Part shown: piece by piece, positions 16,107 to 23,831 of the stretch | How the letters are laid out: each line of letters starts with the position of its first letter | Numbering within the stretch: the first letter of the stretch is position 1 | DNA from: Bradyrhizobium sp. Tv2a-2 | GTDB taxonomy: Bacteria; Pseudomonadota; Alphaproteobacteria; Rhizobiales; Xanthobacteraceae | Assembly (NCBI RefSeq): GCF_000472425.1 | Contig: NZ_AXAI01000017.1 | Span: 191-64,190 of the forward strand | Direction: 5' to 3' | DNA: 64,000 nt | Notes under the pieces: model-generated | The model's database searches: none | Told to the model about the DNA's origin: nothing | The model's input: only the letters and a program-made list of their open reading frames with translations | Position numbers and translations under genes: made by a program

Positions 16107-17150
16107 ATGTCGATGGCAGCCTATGCCGAAATCAAAGGGGTCCCGAGGCACAGCTTGCATCAGACCTTCATCGGCACGGCGCACCGTCAGGCGGATACTT
16201 GCGAGGACGCGCTCAAATCGGTCGGTGGTGCAGGAACTGTTGAAATCGCTGCTGCCGAACCCACAAGACGTCTCGGCACGGGCTGGCGCTGGTGGTTTTC
16301 TGAAACCATCCATGTTCCGATTCGCAGTCAAATCGAATTTCGCTTTCAGGGCCCCAGGCATCTCCTGGCAATGTATTATGAGGGTGTCCGAAAAAGCGGC
16401 GAGACGTCAATCGAGGGCTTACCCTCATCAAAGCTTCGACGCTTTGCGCATAAGCTGACCTTCGTGCCCGCCGGATGCGCTTTTCGGGAGCGGCATGAGG
16501 CTGCTGCATCGATCTGCATCACGTTTCTCTATCTGGATCGCGCTGCCTTGCAGAGGCCAGAGGCCGGCTATCTCCTCCCGCGAATATTCTTTGACGATGC
16601 CCTCGTCTGGGATACGGCGTCCAAACTGAGAGGCACGATCGAGAGCGGCCGGGATAAAAGCCCGTCGTATCTGGCAGCGCTCTCGGATGTGCTCGGCCAT
16701 GAGTTGTCCTGCGCCGACCAATCTGCTGTTCGCGAGCCGACAGTCCATCGCGGCGGTCTCGCCCGTTGGCAAAAACGCGTCGTCATGGACTACATCGAAC
16801 AGCACCTGGGAGACCGGGTCTGCCTTTCGAAACTTGCAGAACTCGCTCGGCTGAGCCTGCACCACTTTTGCCGCGCGTTTAAGTACTCGTTCGGAATTCC
16901 CGCCCACCAATACCAAGTGCATCGCCGCATGGAAGTCGCAAAGCTGCTCCTCGCGGATCCAGCATCGTCGATCACCGATATCGGGCTCAGTCTGGGCTAT
17001 GCCCAAACCAGCTCTTTCAGCAGCGCGTTCCGCAAGACGACAGGCTGGACACCGACGCTTTATCGCCGGGAGTTCAGTGAGTCGGATAGGCGACTGATCC
17101 GATCTCCTTCGGAGCTCCCCGATGCGTGCAGACCCGAGACCGGTAGATAA
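16107..17150 (+). CDS. AraC-family transcriptional regulator
   Basis: 347 residues if started at ATG 16107 (AGGA just upstream; ATG 16113 is equally possible, and the frame is open back to a TTG at 15927). The N-terminal 220 residues are a variable sensing domain. The C-terminus is a double HTH: LSKLAELARLSLHHFCRAFK, YSFGIPAHQYQVHRRMEVAK, then DIGLSLGYAQTSSFSSAFRK. It sits between the FixJ-like regulator and an alpha/beta hydrolase 44 bp downstream, which it may control. The inducer is unknown. Confidence 0.88.
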   Translation: MSMAAYAEIKGVPRHSLHQTFIGTAHRQADTCEDALKSVGGAGTVEIAAAEPTRRLGTGWRWWFSETIHVPIRSQIEFRFQGPRHLLAMYYEGVRKSGETSIEGLPSSKLRRFAHKLTFVPAGCAFRERHEAAASICITFLYLDRAALQRPEAGYLLPRIFFDDALVWDTASKLRGTIESGRDKSPSYLAALSDVLGHELSCADQSAVREPTVHRGGLARWQKRVVMDYIEQHLGDRVCLSKLAELARLSLHHFCRAFKYSFGIPAHQYQVHRRMEVAKLLLADPASSITDIGLSLGYAQTSSFSSAFRKTTGWTPTLYRREFSESDRRLIRSPSELPDACRPETGR

Positions 17151-17194
17151 AGCCGGTCCACGAGAGCCATTATTTGCCAGAAGAGGTCAATATC

Positions 17195-17893
17195 ATGAAT
17201 GCATCGGATGCAGAGCCAACGGTGGTGATGGTCCACGGAGCCTGGGCGGACGGATCGAGCTGGAAGGAAGTCATCCGGCTGCTGCAGGCCGATGGCGTCA
17301 AGGCCGTCGCAGCACCAATTCCCCTGAGCTCCTTGTCGGATGATGTCCGTGCACTCGACCGAACCCTCGAGCGAACCAATGGGCCGATCGTGCTGGCGGC
17401 TCACGCCTATGCGGGCGCGGTGATCGGCTCGACCAGGAGTGATCGCGTCAAAGGACTGGTCTTCGTGGCGGCGCTAGCGCCCGACGAGGGAGAGACGGTC
17501 GGCGATGTCTTCTACCGCGAGCAACCGCATCAGCAAGCGCCGCAGCTGGCACCCGACTCCCATGGCTTCATCTGGATGCCGGACTCCGCGTTCCCGGCGG
17601 CCTTCGCGCAACACGCTTCGAAGCAGGACAATGCGCTGTTTGCCGCCGTTCAGCGTCCCCTCAACGTGGCCTGCATCCAGGAAAAAGCGCCCAAACCTCT
17701 CTGGAAAAGCGTGCCGTCCTGGTACCTCGTTGCGGAGCAGGACCGCATGATCAATCCGAAGACACAGGAATTCATGGCGTCGCGCATGAAGGCAGGCGTC
17801 CACCGCATGGACGTCGATCATACCCCGATTTTCACCGCACCCGACAAGGTCGTCGGACTGCTCCGTGAAGCACTCAAGGCAACCCGCCGTTAA
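17195..17893 (+). CDS. Alpha/beta hydrolase-fold protein with Ala at the nucleophile position
   Basis: 232 residues from ATG 17195 (AGAGG upstream). The fold is clear: VVMVHGAWADGSSWKEVI, the elbow, LVFVAALAPDEGETV, YLVAEQDRMI and VDHTPIFTAPDKV. The elbow, normally GHSYGG, reads AAHAYAG, so residue 71 is Ala (codon GCC at 17405) where the Ser nucleophile belongs. The usual acid (Asp in EQDRMI) and His (DHTP) remain. I recall a similar AHAYAG form in other rhizobial members, so it may be a stable non-serine subgroup rather than a fresh mutation. Serine-esterase activity should not be assumed. Confidence 0.85.
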   Translation: MNASDAEPTVVMVHGAWADGSSWKEVIRLLQADGVKAVAAPIPLSSLSDDVRALDRTLERTNGPIVLAAHAYAGAVIGSTRSDRVKGLVFVAALAPDEGETVGDVFYREQPHQQAPQLAPDSHGFIWMPDSAFPAAFAQHASKQDNALFAAVQRPLNVACIQEKAPKPLWKSVPSWYLVAEQDRMINPKTQEFMASRMKAGVHRMDVDHTPIFTAPDKVVGLLREALKATRR

Positions 17894-18022
17894 GGACTGC
17901 GCGGACGGGAGATCGCCCGCAAGCCGCCAGGCGGCAATAGCCGGCAGCGGATCGGCGTTGACGCGAAGCGCGATGGCTTCCAACGGATGCGCGACGCCTC
18001 GGCGCGTTCTGCCATAGCCGTA

Positions 18023-18685
18023 TCAGGAGACCAACGTGGCTAATTTCTTCAGGCCGCGATGGATGTTGATCTTGACCAGAGATGCGGACTGGCCGGTTGC
18101 GCCGGACGCACGGGCGATGCTGAAGCCCTTCAATTTCACGAGACGTATCACGCTCTCCTGAGCAGGCTTCAACCGGCCAAGCAAGTGATCCAATGCGGCG
18201 GCGCTTATCGCGGCGTCCTCGTGATCCTCGATCGGTATTTCCTCGCCGAGCGATACCGCTGAGAAACGCGACGCGTCGCGGATACGGTCGACCCATTTGT
18301 AGCGAGCGATAGCATTCACCCAGGCGCCGAACGGTCTCGATGCGACGTAGGTATGACGCTTGGCGTGAATCGCCAAAAGCGCCTCCTGCCTTGCATCATC
18401 GGCTGCCGGATGCGGAAGCCGCCGCGCATAATACCGGCGGAGCCAGGCATCCAATTCCCGAAGCAGCTGCTCGTACGCCTGGCCGTCGCCGGCCCGAGCC
18501 GCGACCATCAGACTGCCCCAGCGATCTGAACGTCCATCCAAATTCCCACCATGAGCTATTCTCTGCGCGCTTCGCCGAGAATGCACCTCGCAATTGCAGC
18601 CAGTTGGCTCCCGAGCCGCCTCCATGACGCTGGGGAGCAACTCCGCTGCTGAGCCGCCGATGCTGTCGCCGGAACCGGTTTTCAT
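18023..18685 (-). CDS. ECF-type sigma-70 factor
   Basis: 220 residues from ATG 18685, which overlaps the stop of the receiver gene (ATGA), implying coupled translation. Region 2: LLRELDAWLRRYYARRLPHP, DDARQEALLAIHAKRHTY, then WVNAIARYKWVDRIRD. Region 4: RLKPAQESVIRLVKLKGFSI and SLVKINIHRGLKKLATL. The first 75 residues precede region 2 and are unlike typical ECF factors. The usual partner for this sigma type, a DUF1109/NrsF membrane anti-sigma, is not adjacent; a lone receiver protein takes its place. Confidence 0.88.
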   Translation of the reverse strand: MKTGSGDSIGGSAAELLPSVMEAAREPTGCNCEVHSRRSAQRIAHGGNLDGRSDRWGSLMVAARAGDGQAYEQLLRELDAWLRRYYARRLPHPAADDARQEALLAIHAKRHTYVASRPFGAWVNAIARYKWVDRIRDASRFSAVSLGEEIPIEDHEDAAISAAALDHLLGRLKPAQESVIRLVKLKGFSIARASGATGQSASLVKINIHRGLKKLATLVS

Positions 18686-19074
18686 TTGAGAAGGCTCCTC
18701 TCGATGCATTCGAGCAAGACACTCGTTTCGAACGGTTTTCTGAGAAGGCAAAACGCCCCCGTTGACGCCGCCTCGTCGTCAAGATGTCTTTGGAGCAGGG
18801 CTGTGGTCAGGATCACCGGCGTCTTGATGCCCTGCTCCCGAAGCGCGCGGACCAGGCCAATCCCGCCTATTCCTGGCATGTGAACATCGGCGATGATGCA
18901 GTCAAAGCTGGAGATGCTGCCGGACGCCAACAGGGTATCCGCCGAATAAAACGGCTCCGCGCGGTAGCCGACCGAGCGCATCAGGTCCACCAGGGATGAA
19001 CATAACGCTTCATCGTCATCGACGACTCCGACCAAAGGGCTGCCACTGACCGCACCCCCGCCAAGCGTGCACAT
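18682..19074 (-). CDS. Stand-alone receiver-domain response regulator
   Basis: 130 residues consisting of one receiver domain: VGVVDDDEALCSSLVDLM, phosphoacceptor Asp in CIIADVHMPGIGG, Thr in VILTTALL, Lys in LLRKPF. It lacks the LuxR HTH that FixJ relatives carry, so it must act through a partner. Translational overlap with the ECF sigma gene suggests that it controls the sigma factor, by analogy with PhyR-type switches, although there is no PhyR-like sigma domain in this protein. The kinase is unidentified. Confidence 0.88.
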   Translation of the reverse strand: MCTLGGGAVSGSPLVGVVDDDEALCSSLVDLMRSVGYRAEPFYSADTLLASGSISSFDCIIADVHMPGIGGIGLVRALREQGIKTPVILTTALLQRHLDDEAASTGAFCLLRKPFETSVLLECIERSLLK

Positions 19075-19553
19075 TCATCGAAGCCCAATGGAGCCGGCAC
19101 CGACTGCCACCGAGCCTTGGCGGACACTCGATTTCCATTTCGAGCACAGAGCGGTGTCATGTAGCTGTGAGCAGATATGGACAGTGTGACTCATGGTGGG
19201 CAACTCCACCGGACGCCAATGGCGTCGAGATTCGCAGCGGCACCATGCCGCCGGCCACCGTCCCTTACAATCTCTCGGTAGTGATACCCAGACCCATACC
19301 TAGGTATGGGTCATCCAAAGCAAGGTCAAAGCGCCCTGCTCCTCGCCATGAAACGATGCAGCGCGCATCGAACATCCATCTCTTGAAAATTCGCAAGATT
19401 GCGAAATTCGCGATAACTCACGCGCAGCGGTCCCTGGCGGGTCCTGCTAGTGCTCCATGCCTGTGAGCCGGTCGCCGGCGTGCCCCCAATCATCAAAAGA
19501 GATGCGCCAGTCGCATTGCTACTCGCGACCTAAAACGTATCGGAGCCGATCAA
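19075..19553. other. Divergent intergenic region, 480 bp
   Basis: Between the receiver/sigma pair (leftward) and the DUF417 gene (rightward). It contains no supported coding sequence. The main feature is the 22-bp perfect palindrome at 19291-19312. AT-rich DNA at about 19380-19410 is a possible promoter for the DUF417 gene. Confidence 0.5.
19291..19312. promoter_or_regulatory. 22-bp perfect palindrome containing CATACC-TA-GGTATG
   Basis: GACCCATACCT followed by its exact reverse complement AGGTATGGGTC. The inner 14 bp match the dyad at 15944-15957 except for the two central bases. It lies about 240 bp before the DUF417 start and 220 bp from the receiver start, so it could act on either side. 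The best candidate binder is the FixJ/StyR-like regulator at 15180. Confidence 0.65.
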
Positions 19554-20081
19554 ATGGACCAGCTGATAGCAAACCTGTCAAAACTCAAGATCGTCAGAGG
19601 CGACTTCGACTATCATCTGACCCGGGCGGCGATGGTGATCGTCTTCCTGGTTTTTGGCTGCCAGAAGTGGTTCGATTATGAAGCCCATGCCTTGATCCCC
19701 TTCATAAGCCACGGCCCATTGATCTTCTGGCTGTATCCCTTGTTCGGGATACGCGGCGCCGCCTTCTTTCTGGGCACGACGGAATTCCTGTTCGGTACCC
19801 TGCTCTTTCTCGGTTTCTGGAACAGGAAGCTCGCCATTCTTGGTTCGCTGGGCTCATGCGCGACTTTTGTGGGAACGGTCACGATAATCCCATTCTTCCC
19901 TGAGCCCTGGGCAGAGCCGGCCGGCGGATTTCCGGCAGCGACGTTGCCATTTCTTTTTCTCATGAAGGACGTCGTCCTCCTCGCCGCCTCGGTCTATCTA
20001 CTCAAACACGATATTCTGCGTGCAAGTGCCAGCCAGCGAGTGCCTTTGGTAGGGATTGCTCAGCGAGAAGCGACGCAGTGA
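19554..20081 (+). CDS. DUF417 (YkgB/RclC-like) membrane protein
   Basis: 175 residues with about four hydrophobic segments: AAMVIVFLVFGCQKWFDYEA, a segment at about 60-75, FLFGTLLFLGFW and LPFLFLMKDVVLLAASVYL. The motifs FxxFGxQKWxxYEA and LFGIRGAAFFLGTTEFLFG are those of the DUF417/YkgB family, which includes E. coli RclC of the reactive-chlorine-resistance operon. An RclA-like flavoprotein lies in the same island (9335). The function of the family is not settled; halogen-stress defence is an inference from the pairing. Confidence 0.85.
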   Translation: MDQLIANLSKLKIVRGDFDYHLTRAAMVIVFLVFGCQKWFDYEAHALIPFISHGPLIFWLYPLFGIRGAAFFLGTTEFLFGTLLFLGFWNRKLAILGSLGSCATFVGTVTIIPFFPEPWAEPAGGFPAATLPFLFLMKDVVLLAASVYLLKHDILRASASQRVPLVGIAQREATQ

Positions 20082-20090
20082 AATGAAATC

Positions 20091-20111
20091 GGGCGATCAC
20101 ATCGATCGCCC
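20091..20111 (-). terminator. Hairpin between convergent DUF417 and HAD genes
   Basis: GGGCGATC (20091-20098) and GATCGCCC (20104-20111) form a perfect 8-bp stem with a 5-nt loop. On the minus strand it is followed by GATTTCATTT, a loose T-rich tail, so it most likely ends the HAD transcript, possibly both. Confidence 0.5.
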
Positions 20112-20128
20112 CCGAGATCAGGGCTTAA

Positions 20129-20815
20129 TCAGCGGCGTCCTTTGTGCCGCGCGATCAGTTGATCGGCAACGTCGTTCAGATCATCACCGACGATCTGAGG
20201 CTGCGGTCCGACGCCTAAAACGTCATTGCCGACACGCTTGACCAGGGCCGCCTCCCAGCCGGCTGCCACCGCACCAAGCGTGTCCCACGTATGACAGGCG
20301 ATCATGCAAAGCTGCGAAGGGGCGACTCCCAGTTCCTTCTCAACGTGTCCGTACGTCTCGCGCGACGGCTTATAACGTTTGACACTGTCGACACTGAAGC
20401 ATTTTTCGAAGGCGTCGGCGATACCGCCGTGCTGGAGCTGGCGGGCCTGGACTTCAACCAGATTGTTTGTCAACGTGAACAGCCGAAAGCCCGCATCACG
20501 CAACTTCTGCAACGCAGCGGGGACTTCCGGATACGGCGGCATGGTCGAAAACTTCTCGGTGAGTTCCTGCCTGTCCGCGTCGCTAATCTTGACGCCTTGC
20601 GTATCAGCCAACATCTTCATCACCGCAGAGCCGATATCCGTGAATGGCACGTAGGAATCGGCGAGTGTCAGCGCCAATGAATACATGACGAGGTCGGCAA
20701 ACCAGAGGCGCATATCCTTCTTGTCTCCAAATATGCGCTCAAAAACCGGCTCCATCGCTTTAAGGTCGAGGAGTGTTTCGTTGACGTCGAAGACGATCAG
20801 GGGAAGGGCGGACAT
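20129..20815 (-). CDS. HAD type II haloacid dehalogenase-like protein (paralogue B)
   Basis: 228 residues from ATG 20815. Motifs: FDVNETLLDL, LFTLTNNLVEV, RYKPSRETYGHV, ACHTWDTLGAVAAGW. It is about 80% identical to paralogue A (13203-13889) and ends in the near-identical QPQIVGDDLNDVADQLIARH. Against A, the motif TDN has become TNN: the Asp next to the conserved Thr is Asn here. It is a single-gene unit with its own promoter region, in which an 11-mer is shared with the main dehalogenase operon. Confidence 0.88.
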   Translation of the reverse strand: MSALPLIVFDVNETLLDLKAMEPVFERIFGDKKDMRLWFADLVMYSLALTLADSYVPFTDIGSAVMKMLADTQGVKISDADRQELTEKFSTMPPYPEVPAALQKLRDAGFRLFTLTNNLVEVQARQLQHGGIADAFEKCFSVDSVKRYKPSRETYGHVEKELGVAPSQLCMIACHTWDTLGAVAAGWEAALVKRVGNDVLGVGPQPQIVGDDLNDVADQLIARHKGRR

Positions 20816-21292
20816 GGTGCAGCTCCACTTCTGATCACCAGCACTCAAGCAGTTCCTGGTCGTCCACTGGGAAACATGCTTTGGCCGGCTTGCAGAACAC
20901 GTGTTCAATGTAGTTCAGCGAAGCTAGTTCGCCGAGCGGTGTGATTTGGTTACAGCCTGGCGAAAGAATTGCCGGCCTGCAGAATGCGGGCACAGCATGG
21001 AAGCCGGGGACGACAGTTGCATGCGTCGCAATAGGCGCGATCTCGTAGGCGCCCAATTAATCTTGTTCCGCGCCGTCGGTCAGCTCCGGTAAAATTTGAG
21101 CCGCTGGTTTCGCACCGGTGAAAGCGCAGATATCTCGACGAAAATCGCTCCCCGGATGTAACCGGCTGGCCAGTACGTCCGAATATCTGAAGCAGGCGGT
21201 ACCGGTTCCGTCGCAACTCAACTAGAGTTACCGCGTGTACGGAGAATTGATTGCAAGCACACCCAACCGCCGACATTTGGCGAAGGAGGCCC
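20816..21292. other. Divergent promoter region, 477 bp
   Basis: Between HAD paralogue B and the gluconate-dehydrogenase-like operon. No supported coding sequence. It holds the CTGTAACCAAA element (20945-20955, minus strand), and near the right end an imperfect dyad AACTC-N5-GAGTT at 21215-21229, 64 bp before the dehydrogenase operon, a possible operator. Confidence 0.45.
20945..20955 (-). promoter_or_regulatory. CTGTAACCAAA element, copy 2
   Basis: The same 11-mer as at 14890-14900, 130 bases upstream of the HAD paralogue B start (121 in copy 1). Identity continues for two further bases with one mismatch. Shared control of the two dehalogenase units is the simplest reading. Confidence 0.35.
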
Positions 21293-22048
21293 ATGAAGGA
21301 CAACCATAGTCGATTTGAGATCTGTCGACGCGAGCTGTTGGCCGGGGCAGCTTATTTCGCTCTCGGGGTTTCGCGCTCCAGCGCTACCGTCATTTTCGAT
21401 CATCTTCCATGGACTCCCAACGCCGGCGATCCTCCGACCGCCGCCACGCCGGGCCCCTGGCTTTTCTTCGCTGGCGACGAAGGCAAGACTGTCGAAGCTC
21501 TCGCCGATCGCATCATTCCGCCTGATCCCGAAACGCCTGGCGGCAAGGAGTCCGGAAGTGCGGTCTTCATCGACCGCCAGCTCGCCGGGCCCTACGGACG
21601 TCAGGACGGCCTTTACGTCAGACCGCCTTTCCTAAAGGGAGCCAAGAACCAAGGTCATCAGTCCGAGAAAGGACCGGCGCAAGAGTACCGCGAGGGGCTC
21701 GCTGCGCTCGACAAAGCCTGCAAGGACCAGCTTGGAGGCAAGGCCTTCTTCGAACTTTCCGATGCCGACAAGGACCGTGTCCTCAACGGCCTCGAGAGCG
21801 GAGACTTCAAGCTCGACGGCGTCGACGGAAGGGCCTTTTTCGAACAGGTCGTCAAGGACGTCCAGATGGGATTCTTTGCCGATCCGATTTACGGCGGCAA
21901 CCGCGACATGGTCGCGTGGAAGATGATCGGGTATCCCGGCGCGCGCTACAACTATCTGGATTGGGTTAGCCGACATAACGAAAAGTTTCCGTTGCCGCCG
22001 GTGAGCATGACCGGGCGCGCCGAATGGACGACGCGGACACAGAGGTGA
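21293..22048 (+). CDS. Gluconate 2-dehydrogenase subunit 3-like protein (Tat-exported)
   Basis: 251 residues from ATG 21293 with GAAGGAGG upstream. The N-terminus FEICRRELLAGAAYFALGVS is a twin-Arg signal. The body fits the gluconate 2-dehydrogenase subunit 3 family (ALADRIIPPDPETPGG, GGKAFFELSDADKDRVLNGL, MGFFADPIYGGNRDMVAWKM). In characterised sugar and gluconate dehydrogenases the small subunit carries the leader and pulls the flavoprotein through the Tat system. It is followed at 4 bp by the GMC flavoprotein and then a cytochrome c, the standard order of these complexes. Confidence 0.9.
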   Translation: MKDNHSRFEICRRELLAGAAYFALGVSRSSATVIFDHLPWTPNAGDPPTAATPGPWLFFAGDEGKTVEALADRIIPPDPETPGGKESGSAVFIDRQLAGPYGRQDGLYVRPPFLKGAKNQGHQSEKGPAQEYREGLAALDKACKDQLGGKAFFELSDADKDRVLNGLESGDFKLDGVDGRAFFEQVVKDVQMGFFADPIYGGNRDMVAWKMIGYPGARYNYLDWVSRHNEKFPLPPVSMTGRAEWTTRTQR

Positions 22049-22052
22049 CCTC

Positions 22053-23831
22053 ATGGCGAGAAGGCTTCCCAAGAAAGACGTCGTGATCGTCGGGTTCGGC
22101 TGGACCGGCTCCATCATGGCCAACGAGCTCACCGACGAAGGCCTGGAGGTGATCGCCATCGAGCGCGGCCCCTGGCGCGATGCGCCGACGGACTTTCCGC
22201 CGACGTATATGCAAGACGAATTGCGTTACCGGATTCGGCATGAGCTGTTCCTGCGACCCGATCAGTTGACCTTCACCTTCCGGAACAAGATGGACCAGAC
22301 GGCGCTACCGATCCGGAGCTGGGGCGCGTTCATGCCGCCGAACGGGGTTGGCGGCGGAGGCGTGCACTGGAACGCCGAGATGTGGCGCTTCCTGCCGTCC
22401 GATTTCGTGGTCAAGACCCATCTGACCGAGAGATATGGAGCTTCCTTCCTCCCCGAAGATATGACGATCCAGGATTGGGGCATCACCTACGACGAACTCG
22501 AGCCGTTCTACGACCGCTTTGAATATCTGTGCGGGACATCCGGCACCGCGGGCAATCTCCGTGGCCAGATCATGGAAGGTGGCAATCCGTTCGAAGGACC
22601 GCGATCCCGCCCCTACCCGACACCCGCGCAGGCGCAGCCATTCAGCCACACGCTGTTCGGGAAGGCCGCGCGCGAGCTGGGTTACAAGCCGTTTCCGCAA
22701 CCCTCGGGCAATCTTTCGCAAGCCTACACCAACCCGCTCGGACTGAAGATGGGGCCATGCACCTATTGCGGCTTCTGCGAATGGTTCGGCTGCAGCAATT
22801 ATTCGAAGGCAAGTCCGCAGACCACGATCCTTCCCTATCTCGTGCGTAAACCGAACTTCACCGCGCGCGACAACTCGGAAGTCATCAAGATCAACGTCGA
22901 CAAGTCGGGCAAGAGGGCGACGGGCGTCACCTTCGTCGATACAAGCGGTGAGGTGTGGGAACAGCCGGCCGACCTCGTGATCCTTTCAGCCTATACAATG
23001 TTCAACGTCCAGCTCCTACTGCACTCGCAGATCGGTCGTCCTTATGATCCCGTGGCGAACACCGGCACCGTCGGACGCAACTACACGCATCAAACGGTCT
23101 CGACGGTGAATGGCTTCTTCGATCCGAAAAAATTCAACTTCAACCCATTCATTGCGTCGGGCTCGATCGGCATGTGCATCGACGAGTTCAACGGTGATAA
23201 TTTCGATCATGGGTCTCACGGCTTTGTGGGCGGCGGTTACATGGGACAAGTCCAGACGGGCGCACGGCCGATCGAAAGCGCGCTCGTTCCGCCCGACACG
23301 CCGAAATGGGGGGCTGCGTGGAAGACGGCCGTGAAGGAGAACTACCTATCGACCGTCAAGCCCGGTACCGGTGTGCATGGAAGCTTCTATGCCTATCGGG
23401 ACATCTATCTCGACCTGGACCCGACGTACAAGGATCGCTTCGGCCGTCCGCTGATGCGCATCACGATGGATCTCAAGGAAAACGAGATCAAGCAGAACAA
23501 GTTTCTGACCGACAAGTTCGCCGAGATCATCAAGGCCATGGGTGCGGACAAGCTCGCGGTGCAGTACCGCACCGGGCCGTACGATATCACGACCTATCAG
23601 ACGACCCATCTCAATGGCGGCGCGGTGATGGGCAGCGATCCCACCACCAGCGTCATCAATCGCTACCTTCAAAGCTGGGATGTACCGAACCTCTTCGTGC
23701 TCGGCGCCAGCGCGTTTCCGCAGAACCCGGGCTACAACCCGACACTCACCGTCGGCGCGCTCGCCTTCTGGGCAGCCGCGGCGATCCGAAACAAATATTT
23801 GAAGAGCCCGGGGAGACTTGTCGATGCGTAG
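22053..23831 (+). CDS. GMC-family flavoprotein dehydrogenase (gluconate/sugar dehydrogenase-like large subunit)
   Basis: 592 residues. The FAD motif is VIVGFGWTGSIMANEL followed by AIERG. A Cys-rich stretch (GPCTYCGFCEWFGCSNYSK, about residues 229-247) recalls the 3Fe-4S-binding region of FAD-glucose dehydrogenases. The GMC C-terminal domain has THLNGGAVMGSDPTTS (catalytic His) and ASAFPQNPGYNPTLTVGALA (Asn partner). It has no signal of its own, so export with the Tat subunit is expected. It oxidises a sugar, sugar acid or alcohol and passes electrons to the cytochrome subunit; the substrate is unknown. Confidence 0.9.
   Translation: MARRLPKKDVVIVGFGWTGSIMANELTDEGLEVIAIERGPWRDAPTDFPPTYMQDELRYRIRHELFLRPDQLTFTFRNKMDQTALPIRSWGAFMPPNGVGGGGVHWNAEMWRFLPSDFVVKTHLTERYGASFLPEDMTIQDWGITYDELEPFYDRFEYLCGTSGTAGNLRGQIMEGGNPFEGPRSRPYPTPAQAQPFSHTLFGKAARELGYKPFPQPSGNLSQAYTNPLGLKMGPCTYCGFCEWFGCSNYSKASPQTTILPYLVRKPNFTARDNSEVIKINVDKSGKRATGVTFVDTSGEVWEQPADLVILSAYTMFNVQLLLHSQIGRPYDPVANTGTVGRNYTHQTVSTVNGFFDPKKFNFNPFIASGSIGMCIDEFNGDNFDHGSHGFVGGGYMGQVQTGARPIESALVPPDTPKWGAAWKTAVKENYLSTVKPGTGVHGSFYAYRDIYLDLDPTYKDRFGRPLMRITMDLKENEIKQNKFLTDKFAEIIKAMGADKLAVQYRTGPYDITTYQTTHLNGGAVMGSDPTTSVINRYLQSWDVPNLFVLGASAFPQNPGYNPTLTVGALAFWAAAAIRNKYLKSPGRLVDA

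Noticed and set aside
17893-18023. GCCGCC-A-GGCGGC as a terminator between convergent genes
   Set aside because: The loop would be one base and there is no T tract on either strand.
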